64,000 nucleotides of DNA from NCBI GenBank assembly GCA_963921305.4, contig CAWUEX030000002.1:3286001-3350000 (forward strand). Reading direction: 5' to 3'. This DNA is from CAWUEX02 sp963921305. GTDB taxonomy: Bacteria > Pseudomonadota > Alphaproteobacteria > Rhodospirillales > Rhodospirillaceae. Below, piece after piece: positions 26,012-34,965 of the stretch. The position numbers and the translations under genes were made by a program. Every line of letters starts with the position of its first letter. Position 1 is the first letter of the stretch. A model generated the notes under the pieces. That model was given only the letters and a program-made list of their open reading frames with translations, was not told the origin of the DNA and made no database searches.

Positions 26012-27298
26012 TTAGCGCTTGTTCAACGGAACCAGATCGCGTTGTGTTTCGCCTTTGAACAGCTGCCGGGGCCGGCCGATCTTCTGATGGGGGTCCTCGA
26101 TCATCTCGTTCCACTGGGCGATCCAACCGGTGGTGCGGGCGAGGGCGAAGAGGGCGGTGAACATGGTGACGGGAATGCCCATCGCTTGGAAGATGATGCC
26201 CGAGTAGAAGTCCACGTTCGGATAGAGCTTTTTCTCGATAAAGTATTCGTCTTCCAGCGCGATCTTTTCGAGCTCGACGGCGATATCCAGCAGCGGATTA
26301 TCCTTGATACCGAGTTCGGCCAGAACTTCCTTACATGTCTGCGACATGATTTTGGCGCGCGGATCGTAGTTCTTGTACACGCGGTGGCCGAAGCCCATAA
26401 GACGGAACGGATCGTCTTTGTCTTTGGCTTTTTTCACATACTCGCCTATGCGGCTGACGTCGCCGATTTCGTTGAGCATGTTCAACACGGCTTCGTTGGC
26501 GCCGCCGTGGGCCGGTCCCCATAGGGAGGCGATGCCGGCGGCGATACAGGCGAACGGATTTGCGCCAGACGATCCGGCCAAGCGGACGGTCGAGGTCGAG
26601 GCGTTTTGTTCGTGGTCAGCATGGAGGATCAAAATCCGGTCCATCGCCTTGGCCAGCACAGGGTTGACCTCGTAGTCCTCGCACGGCGTGGCGAACATCA
26701 TGTAAAGGAAGTTTTCGGCGTAGCCGAGGTCGTTGCGCGGATAAATGAACGGCTGACCCAGAGAATACTTGTAAGCCCAGGCCGCGATGGTCGGCATTTT
26801 AGCAATGAGCCGGTAGGACGAGATTTTGCGGTGGTCCGGGTTCGTGATGTCGAGGCTGTCGTGATAAAAGGCTGAAAGGGCGCCAACCACGCCGCACATG
26901 ATCGCCATCGGGTGACCGTCGCGGCGGAAGCCGGAATAGAAGTTGTGCAGCTGCTCGTGCAGCATGGTGTGATAGGTCAGGTCGTGCTCGAAGTTGCGCT
27001 TCTCATCAGCATTCGGCAGTTCGCCGTTGAGCAGTAGATAGGCGACTTCTTCGAAATTGCAGTTCTCAGCCAATTGATCGATCGCGTACCCGCGATGCAG
27101 CAGCATGCCTTTGTCACCGTCGATGTAGGTGATCGTGGACTCACAGCTGCCGGTCGAGGTGAAGCCGGGATCGTAGGTGAACATGCCGGTCTCGGCGTAG
27201 AACTTCCGTATATCAACGACATCTGGGCCCGTGCTGCCGCTGAGAACCGGAAATTCGAAAGTCTTTCCATCGGAGGTGAACGTGACAGATTTCGCCAT
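26012..27298 (-). CDS. gltA: Citrate synthase, hexameric type
   Basis: Condenses acetyl-CoA and oxaloacetate to citrate at the entry to the TCA cycle. 428 residues, the usual length of the long proteobacterial type. Catalytic and substrate residues lie in HADHEQNAST, WGPAHGGANEA (His) and GFGHRVYKNYDPRA (His, Arg). The ATG at 27298 is preceded by an AGGA-type site. It has its own promoter and terminator. Confidence 0.98.
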   Translation of the reverse strand: MAKSVTFTSDGKTFEFPVLSGSTGPDVVDIRKFYAETGMFTYDPGFTSTGSCESTITYIDGDKGMLLHRGYAIDQLAENCNFEEVAYLLLNGELPNADEKRNFEHDLTYHTMLHEQLHNFYSGFRRDGHPMAIMCGVVGALSAFYHDSLDITNPDHRKISSYRLIAKMPTIAAWAYKYSLGQPFIYPRNDLGYAENFLYMMFATPCEDYEVNPVLAKAMDRILILHADHEQNASTSTVRLAGSSGANPFACIAAGIASLWGPAHGGANEAVLNMLNEIGDVSRIGEYVKKAKDKDDPFRLMGFGHRVYKNYDPRAKIMSQTCKEVLAELGIKDNPLLDIAVELEKIALEDEYFIEKKLYPNVDFYSGIIFQAMGIPVTMFTALFALARTTGWIAQWNEMIEDPHQKIGRPRQLFKGETQRDLVPLNKR

Positions 27299-27383
27299 GG
27301 AGCCGTCCTTTCATAACCGGGACGGAGCGCTCCTGCGCAGCATGCCCATCCCCAGTTGTTATTCTTATAAATTTGCTGCGGTG

Positions 27384-27412
27384 CTTATAGCCTGCGCGTC
27401 CGTTTCAATCAA
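27384..27412 (-). promoter_or_regulatory. Probable gltA promoter
   Basis: On the minus strand TTGATT (27407-27412) and TATAAG (27384-27389) are 17 bp apart, about 85 bp upstream of the gltA ATG, in a 176-bp gap between gltX and gltA that is otherwise AT-rich compared with its surroundings. Confidence 0.45.
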
Positions 27413-27474
27413 TCACGGTGACCTTATTTGATAGTCTGTGACCGAAACGCGAATGTGCAAAAACCACTAATATT

Positions 27475-28881
27475 TCAAGTTGTTGCGGCTACTTCTTTAA
27501 TGCGCGCCAAAGTTTCATCCCGGCCGAAAATTGCCATCACGTCGAAAATAGGAGGCGAAACAGTGGTACCAGTGATAGCGGCTCGCAAGGGCTGGGCAAC
27601 CTTGCCGAGTTTGAGGTCTTTTTCCTCGGCAAAACCTCGCGCCCACGCCTCCAAAGCGTCGGCGGACCATGGTTCGAGATTGGATAATTCTGTGTGCGCT
27701 GCAGCAAGAGTGGCGCGCCCGTCGTCATCCAGTTGCTTTTGCGCTTTGTCGTCGAAGGTCAATGGCCGGGGCCGGGCATAGAGCGCAGCGCTTTCTGCTA
27801 GATCGACGAGGGTTTTGGCGCGCTCGGTGAGGCCGTCCATGCCAGCGGCAAGACGGGCTTTGGCGTCTTCATCTATGACCAGGTCCGGTTGAGCCTGCAG
27901 GCGATCCGCGACCAACTCGACGAGACGGTCTGTCGAAGCCGCTTTGAGATAATGCGCGTTTAGGGCCGTAAGCTTCGCCACGTCGAACCGCGCCGGCGCT
28001 TTGCCGAGGCCGCTGCCATCGAACCACTGAACGGCCTGCTCATCGGCGATGATTTCGTCGTCGCCGTGGCCCCAGCCCAAGCGTAGCAAATAATTACGCA
28101 TGGCCTCGGGGAGGAATCCCATGTCCCGGTAGGCTTCTGCGCCAAGGGCGCCGTGACGTTTTGAGAGCTTTGCGCCATCGGGACCGTGGATCAGCGGGAT
28201 GTGGCCGTAAACGGGCGCTTCCCAGCCGAGGGCTTTGAACAATTGGTATTGTCGGAAGGCGTTGGTGAGGTGGTCGTCGCCCCGGATAACGTGGGTGATC
28301 TCCATGTCATGATCGTCGACGACGACAGAGAGCATGTACGTCGGCGAGCCGTCTGAGCGCAACAAAATCATGTCATCAAGCTGCGCATTGGCGACAGTGA
28401 CCTGACCTTGAACCAGGTCGTCGATCACGGTCTCGCCGTCTTGAGGGGCTTTGAGCCGGATTACCGGGTCGACACCTTTGGGGGCTTCCGCTGGATCACG
28501 GTCGCGCCAGCGGCCGTCGTAGCGGGTGGGCTGCCCGGCGGCGCGCTGCTGTTCACGCATTTCGGTCAGTTCCTCGGGCGTGGCGTAGCAGCGGTAGGCA
28601 TGACCGGATTCAAGCAATTGGTGCGCGACCTCGGCGTGGCGGCTTTGCCGGGCCGATTGCGAAACGGCATCGCCATCCCAGTCCAGGCCCAGCCAGGTCA
28701 GGGCGTCGTAAATCGCGTCGACGGCCTCTTGAGTTGAGCGCTTGCGGTCCGTGTCTTCGATGCGCAGCAAGTATTTACCGCCGTGGTGGCGGGCGAAGAG
28801 ACGGTTGAACAGGGCCGTGCGGGCACCGCCGATGTGCAAAAATCCAGTGGGCGAAGGCGCGAAACGGGTGACGACGGTCAT
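27475..28881 (-). CDS. gltX: Glutamyl-tRNA synthetase
   Basis: Class I aminoacyl-tRNA synthetase charging tRNA-Glu. From the ATG at 28881 the protein has 468 residues and begins MTVVTRFAPSPTGFLHIGGA with the HIGH-type motif; the KMSKS-type motif is KLSKRHGAL. The longer frame to 28995 would add an unrelated 38-residue leader that overlaps the divergent promoter region. The anticodon-binding helical domain is complete. Confidence 0.97.
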   Translation of the reverse strand: MTVVTRFAPSPTGFLHIGGARTALFNRLFARHHGGKYLLRIEDTDRKRSTQEAVDAIYDALTWLGLDWDGDAVSQSARQSRHAEVAHQLLESGHAYRCYATPEELTEMREQQRAAGQPTRYDGRWRDRDPAEAPKGVDPVIRLKAPQDGETVIDDLVQGQVTVANAQLDDMILLRSDGSPTYMLSVVVDDHDMEITHVIRGDDHLTNAFRQYQLFKALGWEAPVYGHIPLIHGPDGAKLSKRHGALGAEAYRDMGFLPEAMRNYLLRLGWGHGDDEIIADEQAVQWFDGSGLGKAPARFDVAKLTALNAHYLKAASTDRLVELVADRLQAQPDLVIDEDAKARLAAGMDGLTERAKTLVDLAESAALYARPRPLTFDDKAQKQLDDDGRATLAAAHTELSNLEPWSADALEAWARGFAEEKDLKLGKVAQPLRAAITGTTVSPPIFDVMAIFGRDETLARIKEVAATT

Positions 28882-29029
28882 CGGAAAAGAGCCACAATCT
28901 GAGAATAGATAATACCAGGGGACCCCAGGCGCGGATGCTGTACCATACCAAGACGGCCAAAGAAACGCCGGGTCACGTGGTGCGGCTTGGACCAAAACCG
29001 CCTAGACCAGAGGAGGGGCGGATCATCTT

Positions 29030-31174
29030 GTGAGTGATGTGAGGGGCTCAGCACTCGATCTGCGTTCCAAGCCGCCGGCCTTCGCCATAACCTCGGGACA
29101 GCGCGTTCGCCGGATTGCAGACTGGATAATTCTGCAAGTCGCGGCGCAAGCGCCCAATGGGATTCTGTGGTGGCCGGTGTTCACGGCGACCGGCGTCGGT
29201 ACCTACTTCGCATTGCCGGTTGATCCACTGATCTATCCGGGGCCGGCAGCCGTTTTCGTTGCCCTGCTTGGATGGCTCAAAGGCCCTTCGGCAATTTGGC
29301 GTACAGGTGCCGCTGCCATCTTTTGGGCGGCGATTGGATTCACCGCAGCTGATCTGCGCACCCGCTCGGTCGAAGGGCCAATGCTGTTAGACGAAATCGG
29401 CCCACTGACCGTTGGTGGACATGTGGTCAGCGTCGAGCCGGTGGCGCGCGGCTTCCGACTGACCCTGGATGCATTGTCGCTGCAAAACGTCTCACTGGAC
29501 GAGACGCCCAAGCGGGTAAGGGTCACCGTTCCGCGAAGCCACGGAGCGCCCGAGGTGGGAAACACGATCCGTGTTCGCGCTGTGCTGCGGCCGCCAGGCC
29601 GGCCCGTCATGCCGGGCGGCTTTGATTTCCAGCGCTACAGCTATTTTCGTCAACTTGGCGGTATTGGGTTTTCGGTGGGCCGTTGGACGGCAGACGCTCC
29701 ACTTGAGGTTGCCCCGGTCACGTGGGTCGAACGGATCCGGATTATGCGGGCAAATGTGGGTAATCGACTTACCGCGCAAATGCCGCCCGAGGCGGGATCG
29801 GTCGCCCGGGCCTTGATGACGGGAGAGCGCTCCGCCGTCGCCGAACCGCTGCAAGAGGCGTATCGGCAATCTGGCTTGGCGCACATGCTGGCGATATCCG
29901 GATTGCACATGAGCTTGTTGGCCGGACTGGCCTTTGTCGCCGCGCGCCGGTCACTGGCATTGGTTTTGCCCGTTGCCGAACGTTTCAACACAAAGAAGAT
30001 CGCTGCGGTGGCGGCTCTCGGTGCGGCGCTGTATTACCTGATGCTGTCCGGTATGAATGTACCGGCGCAGCGCGCCTTCATCATGGTAACGGTGGTGTTC
30101 ACCGCTGTACTTCTCGACCGCACAGCCGTTTCCCTACGAACGCTCGCACTCGCGGCCATGCTTGTGCTTATGCTCCAACCCGAAGCGCTTGTTGGGGCAA
30201 GCTTTCAGTTGTCTTTCGCCGCCGTACTGCTGCTGATTACGGTTTATGAACGCGTGCAGATTCGCCCTCATCTGCACGACAGGCTAGGCCACTACCGCCC
30301 GATCCGTGCCGTGATGCTCTACGCCGCGGCCGTGCTCGTGACCGACCTCATTGCGACGGCGGCAACGGCGCCCTTCACCGGGTTCCACTTCCATGAAATC
30401 CCGAAGTACTCGTTGCTGGCCAACCTGCTGGCGGTGCCGGTGATGGGCTTATGGATCATGCCGTGGGGCATGGTGGCGCTGGTGTTGATGCCGCTGGGCC
30501 TGGATGGTTTGGCGCTGGCGCCGATGGCGGCGGGGATCGACATGGTGAACGCGATTGCGCGTTACGTGTCGTCCTTGCCTGGGGCAACTCAGTTCGTGCC
30601 CCAAGCGCCGGATTGGGCCGTGGCCTGTATCGCGCTCGGCGGCGTGTTCGTGTGCCTTTGGCGTGGGCCGTTGCGATGGCTGGGCGTTCTCGCCGTTCTG
30701 ATCGGTTTGCCACAGCCTTGGTTATCTCATGCGCCCGATGTGCTCGTCGATGAAACCGCCGATGTCTTCGCGGTGAAGGGGGGAGATGGCCGGCTGGTGC
30801 TCTCGCCAGGACGGGGAGACAGGTTTACCCGCGCGGTTTGGAGCGAGGCGTGGGGCAAGTCCGATCAGAGTTGGCAATCTATGGAAGGCTTGTCCTGTGA
30901 CCTGTCAGGTTGCGTCTTGACGTCCGGTCAAAGGAGGGCGGTGTTTGCTTTCGATGAAGCGGCAGCGGTCGAAGATTGTGGCCGGGCCGAGGTGATGATC
31001 GCGGTCATGCCGGTCTGGCAGCTGTGTAATCAGGGTTTACGGATCGACCGGTTTGACGTTTGGCGTCACGGTGCGCACGCGGTCTGGTTGACTGAAGAAG
31101 GGGTGCGGATCAAACGCGTGTCGGACGAAACGGGTAAGCGCAGGTGGAATAGAGTGACTTGGCGCGAACGTTAA
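29030..31174 (+). CDS. comEC: ComEC/Rec2-family DNA-uptake channel protein
   Basis: Inner-membrane channel that passes single-stranded DNA during natural transformation. 714 residues from a GTG with AGGAGGGG upstream. It has an N-terminal DUF4131-like region, then the polytopic Competence domain with AMLAISGLHMSLLAGL (about residues 286-301) and the GMNVPAQRAFIM segment. The C-terminal region is only a short Cys-containing domain rather than a full metallo-beta-lactamase domain, as is common in alphaproteobacteria. It is divergent from gltX. Whether the cell is competent is not known. Confidence 0.93.
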   Translation: MSDVRGSALDLRSKPPAFAITSGQRVRRIADWIILQVAAQAPNGILWWPVFTATGVGTYFALPVDPLIYPGPAAVFVALLGWLKGPSAIWRTGAAAIFWAAIGFTAADLRTRSVEGPMLLDEIGPLTVGGHVVSVEPVARGFRLTLDALSLQNVSLDETPKRVRVTVPRSHGAPEVGNTIRVRAVLRPPGRPVMPGGFDFQRYSYFRQLGGIGFSVGRWTADAPLEVAPVTWVERIRIMRANVGNRLTAQMPPEAGSVARALMTGERSAVAEPLQEAYRQSGLAHMLAISGLHMSLLAGLAFVAARRSLALVLPVAERFNTKKIAAVAALGAALYYLMLSGMNVPAQRAFIMVTVVFTAVLLDRTAVSLRTLALAAMLVLMLQPEALVGASFQLSFAAVLLLITVYERVQIRPHLHDRLGHYRPIRAVMLYAAAVLVTDLIATAATAPFTGFHFHEIPKYSLLANLLAVPVMGLWIMPWGMVALVLMPLGLDGLALAPMAAGIDMVNAIARYVSSLPGATQFVPQAPDWAVACIALGGVFVCLWRGPLRWLGVLAVLIGLPQPWLSHAPDVLVDETADVFAVKGGDGRLVLSPGRGDRFTRAVWSEAWGKSDQSWQSMEGLSCDLSGCVLTSGQRRAVFAFDEAAAVEDCGRAEVMIAVMPVWQLCNQGLRIDRFDVWRHGAHAVWLTEEGVRIKRVSDETGKRRWNRVTWRER

Positions 31175-31181
31175 CGACGCC

Positions 31182-31493
31182 TCATTCGTCGTCAGGCAGG
31201 CATACCCCGTCAATACTACCCTCCTTGTAACAGTGGTTTCCGGCGCCACAGTCGATATCAAAAGAGCACGTATTTCCGACCTTGCCGGTGATATCCATAG
31301 AGTTTCTGTAGGGTTGCCGGTCATTGGCATTTCCGGGGTTCATGCCACCGACGCACACGCCATCGATTTCATGCTCCTGAACAAGGCACCTACTACCAAG
31401 GGCGCAGTCGAGATCGGTGCGGCAAGCCTGCGCAGCGGAGCCTATGCTCGAGAAAAGTATGACCGTGATCGCAAACCGTTTCACCCGCGCCAT
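31182..31493 (-). CDS. Small secreted protein with two Cys-rich repeats, downstream of lexA
   Basis: A 103-residue protein with a signal peptide (ending SAAQA-C). The mature part contains two copies of C-x(2)-D-x-D-C-x(2)-G-x(2)-C-x(n)-DGVC, joined by a linker with Asn and Gly. All Cys can pair, so it should be disulfide-bonded outside the cytoplasm. I choose the ATG at 31493, 2 bp after the lexA stop; a TTG at 31499 is also possible. Tight linkage to lexA suggests SOS-dependent transcription. Family not recognised. It is convergent with comEC, 7 bp apart. Confidence 0.7.
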   Translation of the reverse strand: MARVKRFAITVILFSSIGSAAQACRTDLDCALGSRCLVQEHEIDGVCVGGMNPGNANDRQPYRNSMDITGKVGNTCSFDIDCGAGNHCYKEGSIDGVCLPDDE

Positions 31494-31495
31494 AA

Positions 31496-32173
31496 TCAAT
31501 ACTGTCTGAGCAGTCCAACCAGCTTGCCTTGCACCCGCACGCGGTCGGGGCCGAAAATTCGGGTCTCGTGGGCAGGATTGGCCGGTTCCAAGGCAATAGA
31601 TTCACCTTTGCGGCGGAGGCGTTTGAGCGTCGCCTCTTCGTTGTCGACGAGGGCAACGACAATGGTGCCGTTATCGGCGGTGTCGCCGCGCTGAATGATG
31701 ACCGTATCGCCATCGAGGATGCCGGCGTCGATCATCGAATCCCCTTCAATCGTCAGGGCGTAATGATCACCTCGGCCCAGAAGGCCAGGCGGCACGCCGA
31801 TGTGTTCAGACGGATCCTGAAGGGCTTCAATCGGCATACCTGCGGCAATCTTCCCGTAAAGCGGGATAGTGACGCCGTCGTCGACGTCATTCGCCGGGGC
31901 TTTGTCGGCGAAGTTTCCGGAGATGACATTGGCCGCGGCGGGCGAACTGCCCTCAGCGTTGTCCGGCAATTTCATGATCTCAAGTGCGCGGGCGCGATGG
32001 GGCAGGCGGCGGAGAAAGCCGCGCTCTTCCAGAGCGGTGATGAGACGGTGAATGCCTGACTTGGACTTGAGGTCCAGCGCCTGCTTCATTTCATCAAAGG
32101 ACGGGGCGACGCCGTCGGCCTGCATGCGTTCGTGGATAAACATCAACAGCTGATGTTGTTTCTTGGTCAGCAT
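31496..32173 (-). CDS. lexA: LexA repressor of the SOS response
   Basis: Represses DNA-damage genes and cleaves itself when RecA filaments form. 225 residues. The N-terminal winged helix includes PSFDEMKQALDLKSKSGIHRL. The cleavage site is Ala-Gly in KIAAGMPIEA; the serine is in GDSMIDAGI and the catalytic Lys in EEATLKRL. The ATG at 32173 follows GGAGG. An alphaproteobacterial SOS box lies 36-50 bp upstream, so the gene is autoregulated. Confidence 0.97.
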   Translation of the reverse strand: MLTKKQHQLLMFIHERMQADGVAPSFDEMKQALDLKSKSGIHRLITALEERGFLRRLPHRARALEIMKLPDNAEGSSPAAANVISGNFADKAPANDVDDGVTIPLYGKIAAGMPIEALQDPSEHIGVPPGLLGRGDHYALTIEGDSMIDAGILDGDTVIIQRGDTADNGTIVVALVDNEEATLKRLRRKGESIALEPANPAHETRIFGPDRVRVQGKLVGLLRQY

Positions 32174-32208
32174 CGGGCCCTCCGCCAGAACAAATGAGAA
32201 ACATGTAT

Positions 32209-32223
32209 GTTCTACTTTAGTTC
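32209..32223 (-). promoter_or_regulatory. SOS box (LexA operator)
   Basis: GTTC (32209-32212), 7 bp, GTTC (32220-32223): an exact match to the alphaproteobacterial direct-repeat LexA site GTTC-N7-GTTC. An imperfect copy in the other orientation, GAAC-N7-AAAC, lies next to it nearer the gene. This indicates lexA autoregulation. Confidence 0.85.
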
Positions 32224-32457
32224 TAGTTAAGGGTCAAGCCGCTGTCTGGGAGACACCTTGGGGGCTGCCACTGACAACTGCGATAAATTATCGTGCTAGC
32301 CTCGACTGAATGTTGATATCTTCGCGTATTAATGGAGTCCTACGGACAGATCGCACTGACGACCGAGAAACAATACGAGGTTGGCGGACGGGTCGGCGAG
32401 AAAGCCGGCTGGTAAAAAATGGGAGACGCCGGGCTGGGTGTCCAGCCAGGAGTCAGT

Positions 32458-33660
32458 CTAGAGGAGGCCGTCCAGGCGTAAGACCGGGACGGCCTCGTCT
32501 GCGTCTGCGGCCGGCGCGCCGGGCGCGCGGACAATCACTGCATCGGCGTTGGCGAGAGCGCCAATCATGCTGGAATCCTGGGCGAAGATCGGGGTGACGG
32601 TCTGTGTGCCGTCACCGTTGTCGGACAGGACCGCGCGCATATAGTCCTGACGGCCGCCGTTTTCCGGCAGCGGCGCGCCAAGCATAGCCAGCGATGGACT
32701 AGGCGGTGCGCCTGCAAGACCTTGCCGCCGATCCAAGGCCGGGCCGAGGAACAGCATGGCGCAGACCAGGGCCGAAACCGGATTACCCGGCAGCCCGAGG
32801 ACCGGCGTGTCGTCAAGGTGGCCGAACATCAGCGGCTTGCCCGGGCGCATTGCGATCTTGTGGAAAGTGACATCCAGTCCGGCATCGCCAAGGGCTTTGC
32901 GCACCAGGTCATGGTCGCCGACGGACACCCCGCCTGATGTGACCAGCAGATCGCAACCGCGGGCGGCTTCGGCCATGGCGGTGAGGGCGGACCGGTCGTC
33001 TTTCACAACGCCGAGATGAACGGGAATGCCGCCACGGGAGTGAACGAACGCCGCAAGCGCTGGACCGTTCGAGCTGACGATCTGCGCCGGACCCCGCGGT
33101 TCGCCGGGCAGTACAATCTCATCGCCGGTCGAGAGGATCGCCACCCGGGGACGGCGGTATACTTCAACCCAGGGATAGTCCATTGCGGCAAGCAGGCCGA
33201 TGTGGCGTGAACCCAGACGCAGCGGTGCGGAGAGCACGGCGTCACCCACATTGAAGTCCTGACCGCGCGGGCGAATGTGGCGTCCCGGTTCGATCTCGCG
33301 CACGGATACGGTATCGCCGTCACGGTCACAGTCTTCCTGCAACACAACGGTGTCGGCACCAGGCGGGACCTGGGCGCCGGTGAAAATGCGCACGGCCTGA
33401 CCGTCCGAGACCTCTCCGTCAAAGGGATGACCCGCGGCACTTTCGCCGATGACCTTGAGGGCGGCCGGTGCCGGGTCGACATCGGTCGCGCGCACGGCGT
33501 ACCCATCCATGGCGGAGACGGTCTCTGCTGGGTGGCGCGTCCGCGAAGGCGGCGCGACTGCGAGGACGCGGCCGAGGGCGCTGGACAGGGCCACTGTCTC
33601 ATGTCCGAGCGGCTCAATTCCGGTGCGGACGAGCGCTTGGGCTTCTTCAACTGAAATCAT
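32458..33660 (-). CDS. moeA: Molybdopterin molybdenumtransferase
   Basis: Inserts molybdate into adenylylated molybdopterin in Moco synthesis. 400 residues with SAMDGYAVRA near residue 50, GAQVPPGADTVV, the STGDEIV motif and the TSGGVSVGDHDLV stretch; LPGNPVSALV is in the last third. The start shares one base with the moaC stop (TGATG). It is the last gene of a minus-strand run from trpG. Confidence 0.96.
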   Translation of the reverse strand: MISVEEAQALVRTGIEPLGHETVALSSALGRVLAVAPPSRTRHPAETVSAMDGYAVRATDVDPAPAALKVIGESAAGHPFDGEVSDGQAVRIFTGAQVPPGADTVVLQEDCDRDGDTVSVREIEPGRHIRPRGQDFNVGDAVLSAPLRLGSRHIGLLAAMDYPWVEVYRRPRVAILSTGDEIVLPGEPRGPAQIVSSNGPALAAFVHSRGGIPVHLGVVKDDRSALTAMAEAARGCDLLVTSGGVSVGDHDLVRKALGDAGLDVTFHKIAMRPGKPLMFGHLDDTPVLGLPGNPVSALVCAMLFLGPALDRRQGLAGAPPSPSLAMLGAPLPENGGRQDYMRAVLSDNGDGTQTVTPIFAQDSSMIGALANADAVIVRAPGAPAADADEAVPVLRLDGLL

Positions 33661-34148
33661 CAGCTAGACTCGTATGTACCTGATTTACCGCCAGTTTTCT
33701 TGACTAGGCGGATGTCGGTCAGGCGCATGCCTTTGTCGATGGCCTTGCACATGTCGTAGACGGTGAGCGCGGCGACGGACACGGCGGTCAGGGCTTCCAT
33801 CTCCACACCGGTCTGGCCGGTGATCTTGGCTGTGGCGGTGATGTCGACGGCGTTGCGGTCCGTGTCGCAGGTCAGCTCGACCTTGACCGAACTGAGCGCC
33901 AGCGGATGGCACAGCGGGATCAGATCGGCGGTGCGTTTGGCGCCCATGATGCCGGCGAGCTGAGCGACCGTGAGCACGTCGCCTTTCTTAATGCCTCGAT
34001 CAAGGATGGTTTGCAGCGTCTCGGGCTGCATGAGCACAGATCCGGCGGCCACAGCTTCCCGGGCGGTCGTATCCTTGCCTGACACATCGACCATGACGGC
34101 GTTGCCGTCGGCATCGAAGTGGGTGAGATCTTTGGTCTTCTTGGCCAT
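33660..34148 (-). CDS. moaC: Cyclic pyranopterin monophosphate synthase
   Basis: Second step of Moco synthesis, rearranging the GTP-derived intermediate to cPMP with MoaA. From the ATG at 34148 the protein has 162 residues, the standard length, opening with LTHFDADGNAVMVDVS. The LIPLCHPLALSS and GVEMEALTAVSVAALTVYDM motifs are intact. An in-frame extension to 34238 overlaps trpC and is not credible. Confidence 0.96.
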   Translation of the reverse strand: MAKKTKDLTHFDADGNAVMVDVSGKDTTAREAVAAGSVLMQPETLQTILDRGIKKGDVLTVAQLAGIMGAKRTADLIPLCHPLALSSVKVELTCDTDRNAVDITATAKITGQTGVEMEALTAVSVAALTVYDMCKAIDKGMRLTDIRLVKKTGGKSGTYESS

Positions 34149-34152
34149 GGGC

Positions 34153-34965
34153 TCAGGCCGCGTCGACAGAGGCGACAGGGTCGGCGAGGAGCGCCGCCGT
34201 TGCTTCTGCAACGTTGTCCTGACGCATGAGGGATTCACCGACGAGGAACCGGCGGGCCCCGGCGATGGCTAGCCGGGCGAGGTCGGCTGGTGTTTTCAGC
34301 CCGCTTTCGGCGACAAGCGCTTTACCCTGCGGCAGGCGTTTGGCCAGACGCTCTGTGGTCGAGAGATCTACGTCGAGGGTTTTGAGATTGCGGTTGTTGA
34401 CCCCGACCAGCGGCGAGCGCAACGCAAAGGCGCGGTCCAGCTCAGCTTCATCATGGACCTCGACCAGCACATCGAGATCGAGGGCGATGGCACAGGTTTC
34501 CAGTTCCAGCGCCTGACTGTCAGACAAGCACGCCATGATCAACAGAATGCAATCGGCCCCGATCGCGCGGGCTTCGATCACTTGATAGGGCTCGAGCATG
34601 AAGTCCTTGCGCAGCACGGGCAGATCGCAGGCCGCCCGCGCAATCTTCAAATAATCGTCGGAGCCCTGAAAATTGTCTTCCTCCGTGAGGACTGACAGGC
34701 ACGCGGCCCCGCCAGCCTGATAGGCCATAGCGAGCCCTTCAGGATCGAATTCCGGGCGGATGAGTCCCGCAGACGGCGACGCCTTTTTGATCTCGGCGAT
34801 AAGGCCGTAACCAGTGTGCGCAGCCCGGTCGAGTGCCATGGCAAACCCACGCACCGGACCAGCGGCGCGCGCCTCGGCTTCGACGTCTGACAGTGACTTT
34901 TCTATTTTGCGTCTGGCGTATGCTTCCCGCCGGGCATCGCATATCGCGTCGAGCACGTTGGCCAT
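34153..34965 (-). CDS. trpC: Indole-3-glycerol phosphate synthase
   Basis: Closes the indole ring in tryptophan synthesis. 270 residues with EIKKASPSAGLI (catalytic Lys region), VLRKDFMLEPYQV, LVEVHDEAELDRA and the VGVNNRNL segment. ATG at 34965 shares a base with the trpD stop; a GTG lies one codon earlier. It ends 4 bp before moaC, and trpC-moaC-moeA linkage is common in alphaproteobacteria. Confidence 0.96.
   Translation of the reverse strand: MANVLDAICDARREAYARRKIEKSLSDVEAEARAAGPVRGFAMALDRAAHTGYGLIAEIKKASPSAGLIRPEFDPEGLAMAYQAGGAACLSVLTEEDNFQGSDDYLKIARAACDLPVLRKDFMLEPYQVIEARAIGADCILLIMACLSDSQALELETCAIALDLDVLVEVHDEAELDRAFALRSPLVGVNNRNLKTLDVDLSTTERLAKRLPQGKALVAESGLKTPADLARLAIAGARRFLVGESLMRQDNVAEATAALLADPVASVDAA

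Noticed and set aside
26012..26524. Plus-strand frame over the end of gltA
   Set aside because: Antisense shadow of citrate synthase.
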